DNA from: CAZNLH01 sp964573995
GTDB lineage: Bacteria; Gemmatimonadota; CAZMKB01; CAZNLH01
Reading direction: 5' to 3'
DNA: 60,844 nt
Assembly (NCBI GenBank): GCA_964573995.1
Contig: CAZNLH010000015.1
Coordinates: forward strand, 1-60,844
Position 1 is the stretch's first letter. Each line of letters opens with the position of its first letter. The position numbers were made by a program, and so were the translations under genes. The notes beneath the pieces were generated by a model, which was not told the DNA's origin, did no database searches, and was given only the letters and a program-made list of their open reading frames with translations. Positions 18,995 to 27,799 of this stretch are shown here, one piece after another.

Positions 18995-20308
18995 TCAGGA
19001 AGTTGCGGAATCTCTTTTACATATATTACTATATATCACCTCGAGTTGCCTGCTTTGTGACTCGATGTCCACGATGGATTCTCTCCTGATGTTATTACGG
19101 AACCTCTCAACAATCTCGGGCTCCTTAATCAACTCTCCCATCCGCTCAGCCAGCTGTCCGTCATCATTCGTCCTGAAGATGAAACCGTTTACCCCATCCT
19201 TGATAACCTCTTCGGGCCCCCCCGAATCGGAAGAGATTACGGGTGTTTTCCTGATCATGGCCTCACGGGTGACGAGATTGAACGACTCCCTCATGACCGA
19301 CGGGACGATAACGACGTCCACATCCTGCAGTATCTCATCGATATCCTCGTGCCTGAAAGAAGGGAGCAACTCGATCCGTGCGTGCGCAGTTGACCTGAAG
19401 TATCTTGAATGAAGGCAGAATCCCTTGAACTGGAGCCATTTCTCGTAGGGTTCCGTCCTGAACCGCACAAGGCCATGTCGGAACGTATCCATCAAGCTTT
19501 TCCTTCCCGCCTTGTTACCAATCACACCGGCCCTTCGATAGTTGTACATCTTGATGACACAAAAGCCATCGTGGAGCCTGTGAGCTGCTTTGAGCAGGAC
19601 CAGTCCCCCCTTGAATCCATCGCTGCCGCCAAGGAACCCGAATCTCAGGTGGTCGCCCTGGCTCTTCGCCGCTACCTTCTCGGGGTGTGGTATCCCATTT
19701 GGATTGACTCGTATCTTCTCCCGTGGCACCCTGTTTCGCACAAGTGAACCTCCGATAAAGGCCGACGGGACGAGAATTAAAGGGATCCTCTCGATGATAC
19801 TCCAGAGATAACGATATCTCTTTTCTTCGAAGCGCCCCCTCCTCACGCAGTAACACTGGTCCGGGTGTACTATTTGGCTTTGCGAGCAGACCTCAAAGCG
19901 ATTGTCCACCAGATACAACCTAGGACACAACCACCACCAGTCATGCATCGTGACCAGGAATGGGATTCTGAGTTCACTTGCTACTATAATCGTGGATGCA
20001 CCGATCCCCGTGCAGGAATGAAAGTGGAGAACGTCCGGCTTGACCTGGAGAAGAAAGTCGCGGAATGGTCCCTCGAAGTCCGAGTTGCGGTAATTCCTTA
20101 CGAGCCGCGTATTCCGGTACCGGTGGACGTCCACATTGCGGATGCGCACCCCATCCTCAAGGCGGTCTTCCACCCATGCCCCCCTCCCCCCGCGATCCAA
20201 TCCCAGAAACAGGCTTATATCGTGACGCTTCCTGAGTATCGGTACGAGGTTCTCAATGACCCGTCTAACCCCTCCCATGTGGAGGCCGTTGACCATCATG
20301 ATCTTCAT
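18995..20308 (-). CDS. glycosyltransferase family 4 protein
   Basis: A 437-residue GT4. The N-terminal acceptor domain starts with MVNGLHMGGVRRVIENL and contains VLHFHSCTGIGAST and FLVTMHDWWWLCPR. The donor domain contains LRFGFLGGSDGFKGG and VPSVMRESFNLVTREA (the EX7E pair) plus VISSDSGGPEEVI. Between them is an unusual basic insertion of about 60 residues (KAGRKSLMDTFRHGL...). First intact gene of polysaccharide cluster 1. No good ribosome site precedes the ATG, but an inverted repeat and a -24/-12-like element lie 50-75 bases upstream. Confidence 0.87.
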   Translation of the reverse strand: MKIMMVNGLHMGGVRRVIENLVPILRKRHDISLFLGLDRGGRGAWVEDRLEDGVRIRNVDVHRYRNTRLVRNYRNSDFEGPFRDFLLQVKPDVLHFHSCTGIGASTIIVASELRIPFLVTMHDWWWLCPRLYLVDNRFEVCSQSQIVHPDQCYCVRRGRFEEKRYRYLWSIIERIPLILVPSAFIGGSLVRNRVPREKIRVNPNGIPHPEKVAAKSQGDHLRFGFLGGSDGFKGGLVLLKAAHRLHDGFCVIKMYNYRRAGVIGNKAGRKSLMDTFRHGLVRFRTEPYEKWLQFKGFCLHSRYFRSTAHARIELLPSFRHEDIDEILQDVDVVIVPSVMRESFNLVTREAMIRKTPVISSDSGGPEEVIKDGVNGFIFRTNDDGQLAERMGELIKEPEIVERFRNNIRRESIVDIESQSRQLEVIYSNICKRDSATS

Positions 20309-20354
20309 AATTCAGTCATCGTAACTCGCCTTACATCACCCGACTTTCCCCAGC

Positions 20355-20385
20355 CCTTTCAGGCAAGTTGTCCGCCCCTGAAAGG
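20355..20385. promoter_or_regulatory. 9-bp inverted repeat enclosing a weak sigma-54-like element
   Basis: CCTTTCAGG (20355-20363) and CCTGAAAGG (20377-20385) are perfect inverted copies separated by 13 bases. On the minus strand, GGGCGGACAACTTGCC (20377-20362) fills the loop and has GGC-N8-TTGC-type spacing (ten bases between GG and GC). The site is upstream of the GT4 gene starting at 20308. It could be an operator, an mRNA hairpin, or coincidence. Confidence 0.4.
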
Positions 20386-20395
20386 AATCCCGGCT

Positions 20396-20545
20396 CTATT
20401 CGCCGTTGAAATACCAGGCTTCTTTTCTATGCTGCCTGATTTCGTCGGACCGGGATGCCCCCGCAAACAGGGATGTGGAGGTCGGCAGCGTCCAGGAGGG
20501 TTTGTCGATCGTCATCTCGAATTGAATTCCACCAGAGGCAATTGA
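20396..20545 (-). pseudogene. fragment of a sulfatase-like gene (active-site segment only)
   Basis: A short minus-strand frame bounded by stops encodes KPSWTLPTSTSLFAGASRSD. Aligned with the active-site segments of the two sulfatase-like proteins in this window (APWTLPAHASLFTG and APWTLPSHASIFTG), 8 of 14 positions are identical to the first, including WTLP and SLF.G. The corresponding DNA of the 32658-34775 gene is also recognisably similar (TGGACcTTGCCG against TGGACgcTGCCG). No metal-binding segment or C-terminal domain accompanies it. It is read as the remnant of a third sulfatase-like gene at the head of cluster 1. Confidence 0.5.
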
Positions 20546-20628
20546 TCACTATTCAGGGAAGTCGCCTTCCCGTGGCTGTAGCAACATGGTCAGCCCGCCT
20601 TTCGGTGGACAGAATCCGCTCCACGTGA

Positions 20629-20865
20629 CTAACCGAATTTCCCCAGAAGGTATTCGATGATCCGCTCCGAATCCGTTACCACCTTTCCCCCCTCAGGATC
20701 GACCAAGACCGGAACGCTTCGCTGGCCGGATACCTCCTCCACCTTTTCTCGAAGTGCCCGATCTCTTGGGACCGCCCGGGCGATATAGTCCAGATTGAGA
20801 TCACTCAATTTGCTCCTTACTCGGGAACAGAACGGACATTCCTCAAGCTGATACAACTCAAGCAT
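20629..20865 (-). CDS. glutaredoxin-like thiol-disulfide protein
   Basis: A 78-residue thioredoxin-fold protein. The dithiol CPFC is at residues 10-13, followed by the conserved VPVLVDPEGGKVVTDS segment with the cis-Pro (VP) and a C-terminal helix (IIEYLLGKF). It resembles glutaredoxin/GST N-terminal domains. It would reduce disulfides or glutathione mixed disulfides in the cytoplasm; which thiol it uses is unknown. A GAGGAG site lies 7 bases before the ATG. It stands alone between the sulfatase remnant and a divergent radical SAM gene. Confidence 0.85.
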   Translation of the reverse strand: MLELYQLEECPFCSRVRSKLSDLNLDYIARAVPRDRALREKVEEVSGQRSVPVLVDPEGGKVVTDSERIIEYLLGKFG

Positions 20866-21307
20866 GGCGGACTCCTCTTTGAATACTGCAAGATATTTTC
20901 AACGAGCAGCAAGCCATCTAGGGCTTGATCGTACGGCCCCGATCCCTGCAACCTGTTGAGATGTTCAAGAAGGACACGGCGCTGACGTTCTGGCCATTTC
21001 ATGAACAATCGCAAGATATACCTGCATTTTATAAAGTTTTCACCACCAAGTCAAGTCGGCGAATTACGGGTTCTATACCTTCCCGGTTGGTTATCGAGAA
21101 GGGTTAATACCACTTGACTCCATTCCTAAATATTCCTATATTATTTATGTCCATCGAACTTTATTAATAGCATGGGGCATTACCATTTGGATTTTATTAT
21201 TATGTAGGACTGTCACCCCTCATGATCGGGAGTAGGTCTGTGGAAGCGAGGTTATCCGCTGGATACACTGCATGCCGGCATATACCCTTTGCCCCCAGGG
21301 ATACAGG
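20866..21307. other. divergent intergenic region, glutaredoxin / radical SAM gene
   Basis: About 440 bases, AT-rich between roughly 21100 and 21210. No gene with family resemblance, no RNA gene and no -24/-12 element was found. A frame reading 20817-21014 on the minus strand overlaps the glutaredoxin gene and looks spurious. Confidence 0.5.
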
Positions 21308-22393
21308 ATGAAAGTAAAAAGGAGAATCGAACTCGCCCGTTTCATGATCAACCAGTTCCTACAGGCTCAACTACAGCGAGCCTCCATGAAAACAGGCAGG
21401 GTGCTATGTCGCCCCACATCTGTTTACAGCATGATCACTTCCAGGTGCGACCTGCGGTGTGTCATGTGCGAATGGTGGAAGCGCCCCGCTATAGAGGAGT
21501 TGCCAACAGAGGTGTGGACGGATACCCTCTCACACCTGCGAAAGTGGCTTGGTCCGTTTCACATCAACTTTAACGGGGGCGAGATCTTCCTCCGGGAGGA
21601 CATGATCGATATCCTAAACTATGCCTCCAGTCAAGGGATAATGGCCGGCATAGTAACCAACGCCTTTCACGTGGACAGGGAACTCGCAAGGGATATCATC
21701 AAGGCCGGCCCATTCAATATCAACATCTCCCTCGACGGGGTCGACCGAAAGACTCACGATGGACTCCGGGGGACCAAAGGGGTATTCGAAAGGGTCATGC
21801 AGACAGTTGATCACCTGATCGAATTCAAGGAGTATTACGGATCGGATTCCAGGATCATAATCAAGCCAACCGTCATGACACGCAACCTGGAAGAGATGCC
21901 GGCACTGGTGAAATGGGCGCAAGGGAAAGGGCACATCGTAATCAACCTGCAGCCCGTGATCCCAACGTGGACAAAGGGGGCTCAGAGGCAATTCAACATC
22001 GAAACCGAGAGACTGGACGAGATCGTCGATACGCTCATCCATTACAAACAACACGGAGCACCGATCCTTAATCCCGTTTCCCATCTGGAATCTCTCAAGG
22101 CCTATTTTCGGGACGAAACACCCCCGATCTTTGAGAACGACTCGTGCTACGTAGGATTGAAAAACTTCTTTATCCATCCCAGTGGGGATGTCTACCTCTG
22201 CGAGCACGATTACGGGCCGGTTGGAAACATTACGGAGCAGAGACCAGTAGAGATCTGGAGATCCGAAAAAGCAGAATGGGCAAGAGAAAAGATTAGAAGG
22301 TGCAGAAAGAGTTGTCTCCAGACCTGCACCGTCCGGAGATCTTTTAGGGAGGACCTCGACCTGTTCCAGAAGCTGGTCCTAAAAAACAGGTAA
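21308..22393 (+). CDS. radical SAM protein with SPASM-like C-terminus
   Basis: A 361-residue protein. The radical SAM cluster motif is CX3CX2C (CDLRCVMC, C47/C51/C54), followed by HINFNGGEIFLREDMIDI (GGE motif) and INISLDGVDRKTHDGLRG. The C-terminal part has further cysteines arranged like a SPASM/twitch domain: FIHPSGDVYLCEHDYGPVGN then CRKSCLQTC, probably binding an auxiliary Fe-S cluster. These proteins modify peptides, sugars or cofactors; no precursor peptide or partner is visible beside it. An ATG at 21272 is in frame, but the one at 21308 has AGGG at 7 bases and gives the more typical N-terminus. Confidence 0.85.
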   Translation: MKVKRRIELARFMINQFLQAQLQRASMKTGRVLCRPTSVYSMITSRCDLRCVMCEWWKRPAIEELPTEVWTDTLSHLRKWLGPFHINFNGGEIFLREDMIDILNYASSQGIMAGIVTNAFHVDRELARDIIKAGPFNINISLDGVDRKTHDGLRGTKGVFERVMQTVDHLIEFKEYYGSDSRIIIKPTVMTRNLEEMPALVKWAQGKGHIVINLQPVIPTWTKGAQRQFNIETERLDEIVDTLIHYKQHGAPILNPVSHLESLKAYFRDETPPIFENDSCYVGLKNFFIHPSGDVYLCEHDYGPVGNITEQRPVEIWRSEKAEWAREKIRRCRKSCLQTCTVRRSFREDLDLFQKLVLKNR

Positions 22394-22409
22394 CAACCTC
22401 CCAACCCCG

Positions 22410-22820
22410 CTATCCTGAGAAAGAAGAAGAGGCGTTCGATTCCGCCTCAAGGAGAACGACCGCCACGGCGCAAGTTGGGGTGTGGCTCAAACTCACCTGA
22501 CACCATCCGGCACCGCATTCTTCCATGGTCGACCTTGCCTTGCCCGTGATCCGCAAAGTCGGTCTGCCGTAACCATCATGATGCACACCGATCTCCTTCC
22601 AGTGCAAACCACCTCTCAATCCGATCCCCAGGGCCTTCAGGAAGGCCTCCTTGGCGGCGAAGGAAGCTGCGTACGATTCAATACGGGAGACCCTCCTTTC
22701 GCAATAGTGACGCTCCTCGGGAGTAAAAATCCTATCCGTGAAGCGAGACCCCCATCTCCCCAAGATCCTGGAGAATCTCTCCACATCTACAAGGTCCACT
22801 CCCAGGCCGATACACCCCAC
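22410..22820 (-). CDS. acpS: holo-[acyl-carrier-protein] synthase AcpS
   Basis: Transfers 4'-phosphopantetheine from CoA to apo-ACP. The 136 residues cover the full AcpS fold, with the Mg/CoA site GVDLVDVERF at the N-terminus, FTPEERHYCE, and SYAASFAAKEAFLKALG, then VSLSHT near the end. It is convergent with the radical SAM gene, 16 bases away, and lies 15 bases downstream of the ctp-type protease gene, so probably in its operon. Confidence 0.95.
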   Translation of the reverse strand: MGCIGLGVDLVDVERFSRILGRWGSRFTDRIFTPEERHYCERRVSRIESYAASFAAKEAFLKALGIGLRGGLHWKEIGVHHDGYGRPTLRITGKARSTMEECGAGWCQVSLSHTPTCAVAVVLLEAESNASSSFSG

Positions 22821-22835
22821 TATATTGATCCCCGA

Positions 22836-24410
22836 TCAATTCGATTGGTCGCCGTTCTGTTCTTGGTAGTCGGCCGCCAGTTTGAACAGGCCAGCCAGTG
22901 TATTGCCCTTCTCGATTACTTCAAGTGCCTTGGTGGCCTCCACGTCGTACTGCAAGCCCTTCTTCCTGGCCACACCCTCTCCCCAGTACGCCCGATCGAT
23001 TTCGAACTCCAGTCGCATCTTTACAAAGTTCTTCTCTGCGGTGTACTCGTCTTCATCGATATCGATCCCCTGACCAAGGATGTAACTATAGAAATCCTCC
23101 AAGAGGTCCTCACCCACCTCGAAGTCCTGATTGAGATTGGGATTGTTGCTCTTATACTTTACCACGAAGTTGAAAAACACCGGCTTCACCAGCAATTTCA
23201 TGGCTGCCTCCGAGAGCTCCTCGGGTTTCACCACGATGTCGGGAATTATCCCACCGCCACCGAACACCTCTCTCCCTGAGTCCGTGAAGTAGCCCCCCTC
23301 TTTAGTCTTCTTCACATCACTCGGCGCGTGCCCTTCGATCGCCACAACTTCCGATTTCTCCGCCTTGTGGATGCTCCTGCCGCTCGGCGTATAATAGTAC
23401 GCAGTTGTAAGCCGAAGGGCATAGTTGTCGTCGAGTTCGAAGAGGGTCTGCACGGAACCCTTGCCAAACGACGGCTCACCTATTATCAAGGCCCTGTCGT
23501 GGTCTTGCAGGGCGCCAGCGACGATCTCCGAGGCACTGGCGCTATACTTGTTGATAAGGACTACCATGGGGCTCCCCACGGTCAAACCGTCCTGCTCCGC
23601 CAGGTACTCGTGGTTTTGGCCCTTATAGCGCCCCTCGGTATAGACTATTTTCTCCCCTTTCTTTAGGAAGACTTCCGCAACTTCGATGGCCTGATTCAAC
23701 AACCCCCCGGGGTTGTACCTCAGATCGAGAATCAGTGACTCCATACCCTTATCCTGAAGATCCCGAACGGCATCCCTTACTTCCCTGCCACTACTCTCAG
23801 AGAAGGTAGAAAGACGAAGATAACCGGTTGTGGGTGTTACCATGAAATAATAAGGTACTGATTTGACCTTGATAATGTCCCTCGTGATAGTAACATCGAA
23901 GGGTTCAGCCAATCCCTCCCTCTCAATTGTGATGGTAGCCTTGGTCCCCTTCGGACCCCTCAATTTCTTTACTGCATCCAGGGTGGTCCATCCCTTTGTG
24001 GACTCTCCCTCGATCTTTATTATGCGATCACCTCCCTGAAGTCCCATTTTATATGCTGGAGTCCCTTCGATCGGTGCTATCACCGTAAGGACATCGTTGC
24101 GAACGCCTATTTCAATGCCGATGCCTCCAAAGCGCCCCTTCGTGTCTACCTTGAGATCGTTGTAATCATCGGGATTCAGCAACTGGCTGTAATGATCGAG
24201 ACTCTTTATCATCCCGTCAATCGACCGGATTATGAGGTCGGAGGGGGCGATACTTGTAACGTATCTCGATGAAACCTTGTCAAGGACATCCTGGTAGAGT
24301 TCTATCTTCTTGTAGACCGACTCGTTGTCCTGAGAGGATAGGTTTGCCGGGCAAAGAGAGAGGACGGCAACAAGTAGGATAAGCACCAAGGTACTCTTCT
24401 TTAGGTTCAT
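22836..24410 (-). CDS. S41 C-terminal processing peptidase (CtpA/Prc type)
   Basis: A 524-residue exported protease that trims proteins from their C-termini in the periplasm. The signal peptide is at 1-26, the PDZ domain at about 90-160 (GRFGGIGIEIGV...GLQGGDRIIKIEG), and the S41 domain carries the Ser-Lys dyad S292 (YSASASE) and K317 with Q321 (GKGSVQ). A longer in-frame start exists at 24500, but the ATG at 24410 has GAGGAGG at 5-6 bases and begins exactly at the signal peptide. The C-terminal 100 residues are helical and charged. First gene of a likely ctp-acpS unit. Confidence 0.93.
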   Translation of the reverse strand: MNLKKSTLVLILLVAVLSLCPANLSSQDNESVYKKIELYQDVLDKVSSRYVTSIAPSDLIIRSIDGMIKSLDHYSQLLNPDDYNDLKVDTKGRFGGIGIEIGVRNDVLTVIAPIEGTPAYKMGLQGGDRIIKIEGESTKGWTTLDAVKKLRGPKGTKATITIEREGLAEPFDVTITRDIIKVKSVPYYFMVTPTTGYLRLSTFSESSGREVRDAVRDLQDKGMESLILDLRYNPGGLLNQAIEVAEVFLKKGEKIVYTEGRYKGQNHEYLAEQDGLTVGSPMVVLINKYSASASEIVAGALQDHDRALIIGEPSFGKGSVQTLFELDDNYALRLTTAYYYTPSGRSIHKAEKSEVVAIEGHAPSDVKKTKEGGYFTDSGREVFGGGGIIPDIVVKPEELSEAAMKLLVKPVFFNFVVKYKSNNPNLNQDFEVGEDLLEDFYSYILGQGIDIDEDEYTAEKNFVKMRLEFEIDRAYWGEGVARKKGLQYDVEATKALEVIEKGNTLAGLFKLAADYQEQNGDQSN

Positions 24411-24634
24411 TTTGACCTCCTCACCAGTTTTGCTTGTATGCGGAAACGTCACTATACAGGAATATGCGATCAGGTGATGGATATCTGCTCCTGATCTCAA
24501 CCCCTGCTTGCGGAATAAGTTCCCACGTTAGCATAGTCCTGAAACAGGCGTGGGATCTCAGCCGGTAAACCGTTACACACGAATCCTAAAATTCAATCAT
24601 CCATCTTGCCTTTCGGCTATCTACCAGCCTCTCC

Positions 24635-25399
24635 CTACCAGAAGAAGGTCGATAAGTATATATGGACCAGGGGATCGGCAAAGTAAAAAGAGATGATCCC
24701 ACCTATCGCAAGGAATACCCCAAAAGGAATAAGTTTTCTTCCTCGTATATTCAAGGGGCCAAAAACGATGGTACCGAGCAGAGAACCTGCAAAGAGCGTA
24801 ATCAGCACACCACGCCAACCCACGAAACTGCCGATCATGGCCATCATCTTTACATCCCCCATCCCCATAGCCTCCTTCTTGAAAACGTATCCCCCAATCC
24901 ACGCAACCATCAGGAGGAGACCTCCACCAAAGAGCGCCCCCATTAGACAATCGGCCGGCGAGATCGCGCCCGGGAGAAAAGAGACACCTATCCCCACCAA
25001 AAGCCCGCCAAGGCTCAATCTATCCGGTATTATGTAAAACTGGCCGTCGATAAAGGCCATCGCGGTAACGAACATGAAAAAAAGCGTCCTGGTGATTGAT
25101 TCAGCATGCAGGCCCCAAGTACTGAAATTCAAAAGAAATACGATTCCGGTCAGTATCTCCACGAGTGGATATCGGAGAGAAATCCTTCCCCCGCAATATC
25201 GACACCTGCCACAAAGAAGCAAAAAACTTAGTAAGGGGATGTTATCCCGCACGACCAGTGGATGCCTGCAAAGGGGACAGAATGAGCCTGGAAGAACAAG
25301 TGATAGATTTCTCGGCACACGGTAGATCACCACATTCATAAAACTTCCGGCTGCAAGGCCGACTATGAAGACAAGAATCGGTATAACCAAAAAGATCAC
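24635..25399 (-). CDS. prepilin peptidase / N-methyltransferase (A24 family)
   Basis: A 254-residue inner-membrane aspartic protease that cleaves and N-methylates type IV pilin-like prepilins. The N-terminal methylase domain has the two-CXXC zinc site C41/C44 and C66/C69 (CPLCRHP, CRYCGG). The A24 catalytic aspartates lie in FIDGQFYIIPDRLSL and GMGDVKMMAMIGSFVG. Eight or so TM segments. No pilin or secretion genes are adjacent, so its substrates are elsewhere in the genome. Confidence 0.93.
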   Translation of the reverse strand: MIFLVIPILVFIVGLAAGSFMNVVIYRVPRNLSLVLPGSFCPLCRHPLVVRDNIPLLSFLLLCGRCRYCGGRISLRYPLVEILTGIVFLLNFSTWGLHAESITRTLFFMFVTAMAFIDGQFYIIPDRLSLGGLLVGIGVSFLPGAISPADCLMGALFGGGLLLMVAWIGGYVFKKEAMGMGDVKMMAMIGSFVGWRGVLITLFAGSLLGTIVFGPLNIRGRKLIPFGVFLAIGGIISFYFADPLVHIYLSTFFW

Positions 25400-25646
25400 T
25401 TCCTGCTTGACAATAAAATCAAGATAGATTAGGTTATGTGTTTATATTGCCCGAAAAGATCCTCCATCCCCTTCTCCTCCAGCAGAGGGTATAGCCGGAA
25501 ATGGCTCGGAAGCGATGGGCTATTCGTTTGCAGCGGAAAGGAAAAACAGAACCCCGGGCGAAAAAGAAGGTCGTGTGCCTTCTCCCTGGCTCATAACCGC
25601 TGAGTTTGTTATTTAGGCCTTAAGAATTACAAGGTGATAAATCAAA
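25400..25646. other. divergent intergenic region with a sigma-54-like element
   Basis: About 250 bases between the leftward prepilin peptidase gene and the rightward phosphodiesterase-like gene. It holds a -24/-12-like element at 25517-25532 (+). Nothing else was recognised. Confidence 0.5.
25517..25532 (+). promoter_or_regulatory. sigma-54-like element upstream of the phosphodiesterase-like gene
   Basis: GGGCTATTCGTTTGCA has GGC and TTGCA with ten bases between GG and GC. The -24 T is replaced by G, so the match is moderate. It points toward the gene at 25647, leaving a leader of about 105 nt. Confidence 0.35.
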
Positions 25647-27758
25647 ATGCAAGTGAAATCAGCCAGCAAGTCACGTTCCATCTCCGTATTTCTCAAGAAA
25701 CTCATCCCTCTCTGCGGGATTTCCTTGCTTGCATCAAACCTGAGCCTCGCTATCATATCTTGGCTGAACCATCCGTTTTTAAACTCCCTGACGGGATACT
25801 TACTGGTATTCATCATCGTCCCCGTTATATGGGCCATCATCGTGGGGACAGGTACGATCGCCGTGGTGTCCATTCCGGGAAGAAGGCCGGGAAGACAACG
25901 GCAGGAAGGAGAGGTAATCTCTACTGCTTGCCTGGCGTTCATCGGACTGCATATCTTCCTCCTCGGCGCCCTCTGTATCAACCTCTTTCCGCTTAAGGAC
26001 ACGCCTATTCTTAATCGTTCCAACCTCATAGCGATGGCCGTCATGGCCTTCTTCAGTTACAGCAGCATGTTTTCCATGAGGCCGGTTATCCGGCGGCTGA
26101 TCCTGCCCGCCGGGCAAAATTCCTATCGCACGGCTTCTTTCATAAAGAAATTTATTATTCTCTGGTTCCTGTTCCTAACGCCCACGGTCCTCTCCACCGT
26201 TTCCTATTACAGATTCCGTAAGCCTCCCGATCAGCAGAGATTCATGATCATCGGAATGGATGGAGGAACATGGGACATTATAAATCCAATGATCGACAAG
26301 GGCCTACTCAAGAACCTGGCCTTCATCAAGCAAAACGGGGCCACAGCGGTCTCAAGGTCTCTCGATCCTCCCCTGTCACCCCTGGTCTGGACCTCGATCG
26401 CCACTGGAAAATTACCCTCCAAGCATGGGGTGTTCGACTTCGGATACAACGCCAACGATATCAAGACCAGGACGATTTGGGATATATTCGATATGCAGGG
26501 TTTTTCAATCGGCTTGAGTGGCTACCTGGTGACCTGGCCACCCCATCCCGTAAACGGTTTCATTATCCCAGGATGGACCGCACAGGGCAACGATACTTAC
26601 CCGCCAGAGTTGAACTTCGTAAAGGAGATCGTATCGACGGGAAGGCAACACAACCTCAGCGGAAAAAACATCTTGGTAGATCGCACTATTGCCGGAAACT
26701 TGCTGAGGAGTCTGGGCTACGGGGTACGGTTGAGTACGATTCAAAGGATCATTACGTTCGCCAAGGACTGGGCCTTGCACGGCATGGATTATCTCGAAGC
26801 CTACTATCGTCTTCGCTTGATTGAAATAGACCTGAATACCGATGTCTTCTCCTTCCTCGACAGGAAATACCTCCCCACCCTTTCCATTTTCATGAACAAC
26901 ATCACTGACAGTTGCTGCCACCGTTTCTGGAAGTACTGGGAACCGGAGAAGTTCAATGATGTCACGGAAGAGGAGATCAACAAATACGGCCATGTTATCC
27001 CGGATGTATACAGGGAATTCGACAAGATGATCGGGAGGCTACTCGAGAATACCTCTCCTAAGACCACCATCGCAATCCTCTCCGACCATGGCCACATGGC
27101 GCGGCCACTGGGACCCCATGGTAAGAATTACTCCATCAAGACCGAGAATCTCCTTAAGACGCTCAACATATCTGACTGGGTAAGGGCCACCAACGTCTAC
27201 CAGAAGACATACTTGAGGACCAAAGAAGACAGCCCGGAGCACATGTTCCAATCTCTCGTCCTGAGGCTTAAGAACATCCAACTCGCAGATTCACACAAGA
27301 GGATCTTCCACGTTGAGGTGGATGAGCAGAAAAGTATCGTCCTGAAAGTAAGAGGGACTATTGACGCGAAAGAAAACGAAACCGTGGACCTTAGCGATGG
27401 GACATGCCGTTTTGGTGATCTTGTGAGTTCCAAACCCATACGGTCCGGCGTCCATTCACTCGATGGAATACTGCTATTGTACGGTGAAGAGATCAAAAGG
27501 GGCGTCACGATCCCCAATGTCTCCATTCTTGACGTTACCCCGACAATCCTGGCGCTTGCAGGTCTCCCCGTGGGGGCGGACATGGATGGCAAAGTACTCA
27601 AGGAGGCCATCAGGGACGATTATCTTGCGTCTCATCCGATCACTACCATCCCGACCTACGACATCAAAGTCCCCATACGTGTAAAACAAGGCCATGGCGG
27701 CTTTCAACTCAACAAGGATTTGCAGCAGAAGTTGAAAGCACTGGGGTATGTGAACTGA
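25647..27758 (+). CDS. membrane alkaline-phosphatase-superfamily phosphodiesterase-like protein
   Basis: A 703-residue protein. Residues 1-190 hold about five TM helices. The catalytic domain starts at 199 with FMIIGMDGGTWD (metal ligand D205), then LDPPLSPLVWTSIATGKLPSKHGVFDF, where S244 takes the nucleophile position by alignment of the TG...HG segment. A late DHGHMARPLGPHG adds metal ligands. It belongs to the type I phosphodiesterase/nucleotide pyrophosphatase group seen with polysaccharide loci. The C-terminus is LKALGYVN, the tail shared by four other proteins in the window. It is on the opposite strand to both polysaccharide clusters and lies between them. Substrate unknown. Confidence 0.85.
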   Translation: MQVKSASKSRSISVFLKKLIPLCGISLLASNLSLAIISWLNHPFLNSLTGYLLVFIIVPVIWAIIVGTGTIAVVSIPGRRPGRQRQEGEVISTACLAFIGLHIFLLGALCINLFPLKDTPILNRSNLIAMAVMAFFSYSSMFSMRPVIRRLILPAGQNSYRTASFIKKFIILWFLFLTPTVLSTVSYYRFRKPPDQQRFMIIGMDGGTWDIINPMIDKGLLKNLAFIKQNGATAVSRSLDPPLSPLVWTSIATGKLPSKHGVFDFGYNANDIKTRTIWDIFDMQGFSIGLSGYLVTWPPHPVNGFIIPGWTAQGNDTYPPELNFVKEIVSTGRQHNLSGKNILVDRTIAGNLLRSLGYGVRLSTIQRIITFAKDWALHGMDYLEAYYRLRLIEIDLNTDVFSFLDRKYLPTLSIFMNNITDSCCHRFWKYWEPEKFNDVTEEEINKYGHVIPDVYREFDKMIGRLLENTSPKTTIAILSDHGHMARPLGPHGKNYSIKTENLLKTLNISDWVRATNVYQKTYLRTKEDSPEHMFQSLVLRLKNIQLADSHKRIFHVEVDEQKSIVLKVRGTIDAKENETVDLSDGTCRFGDLVSSKPIRSGVHSLDGILLLYGEEIKRGVTIPNVSILDVTPTILALAGLPVGADMDGKVLKEAIRDDYLASHPITTIPTYDIKVPIRVKQGHGGFQLNKDLQQKLKALGYVN

Positions 27759-27799
27759 ACAGTTTTCTCCAGCAGGTAAAAATGCCCGTTCCACGTAAC

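Noticed and set aside
19865..20545. 226-codon + strand frame opposite the GT4 gene and the sulfatase remnant
   Set aside because: Overlaps a clear glycosyltransferase on the other strand and shows no domain pattern.
20817..21014. 65-codon minus-strand frame upstream of the glutaredoxin gene
   Set aside because: Overlaps the glutaredoxin start in another frame and has no family resemblance.
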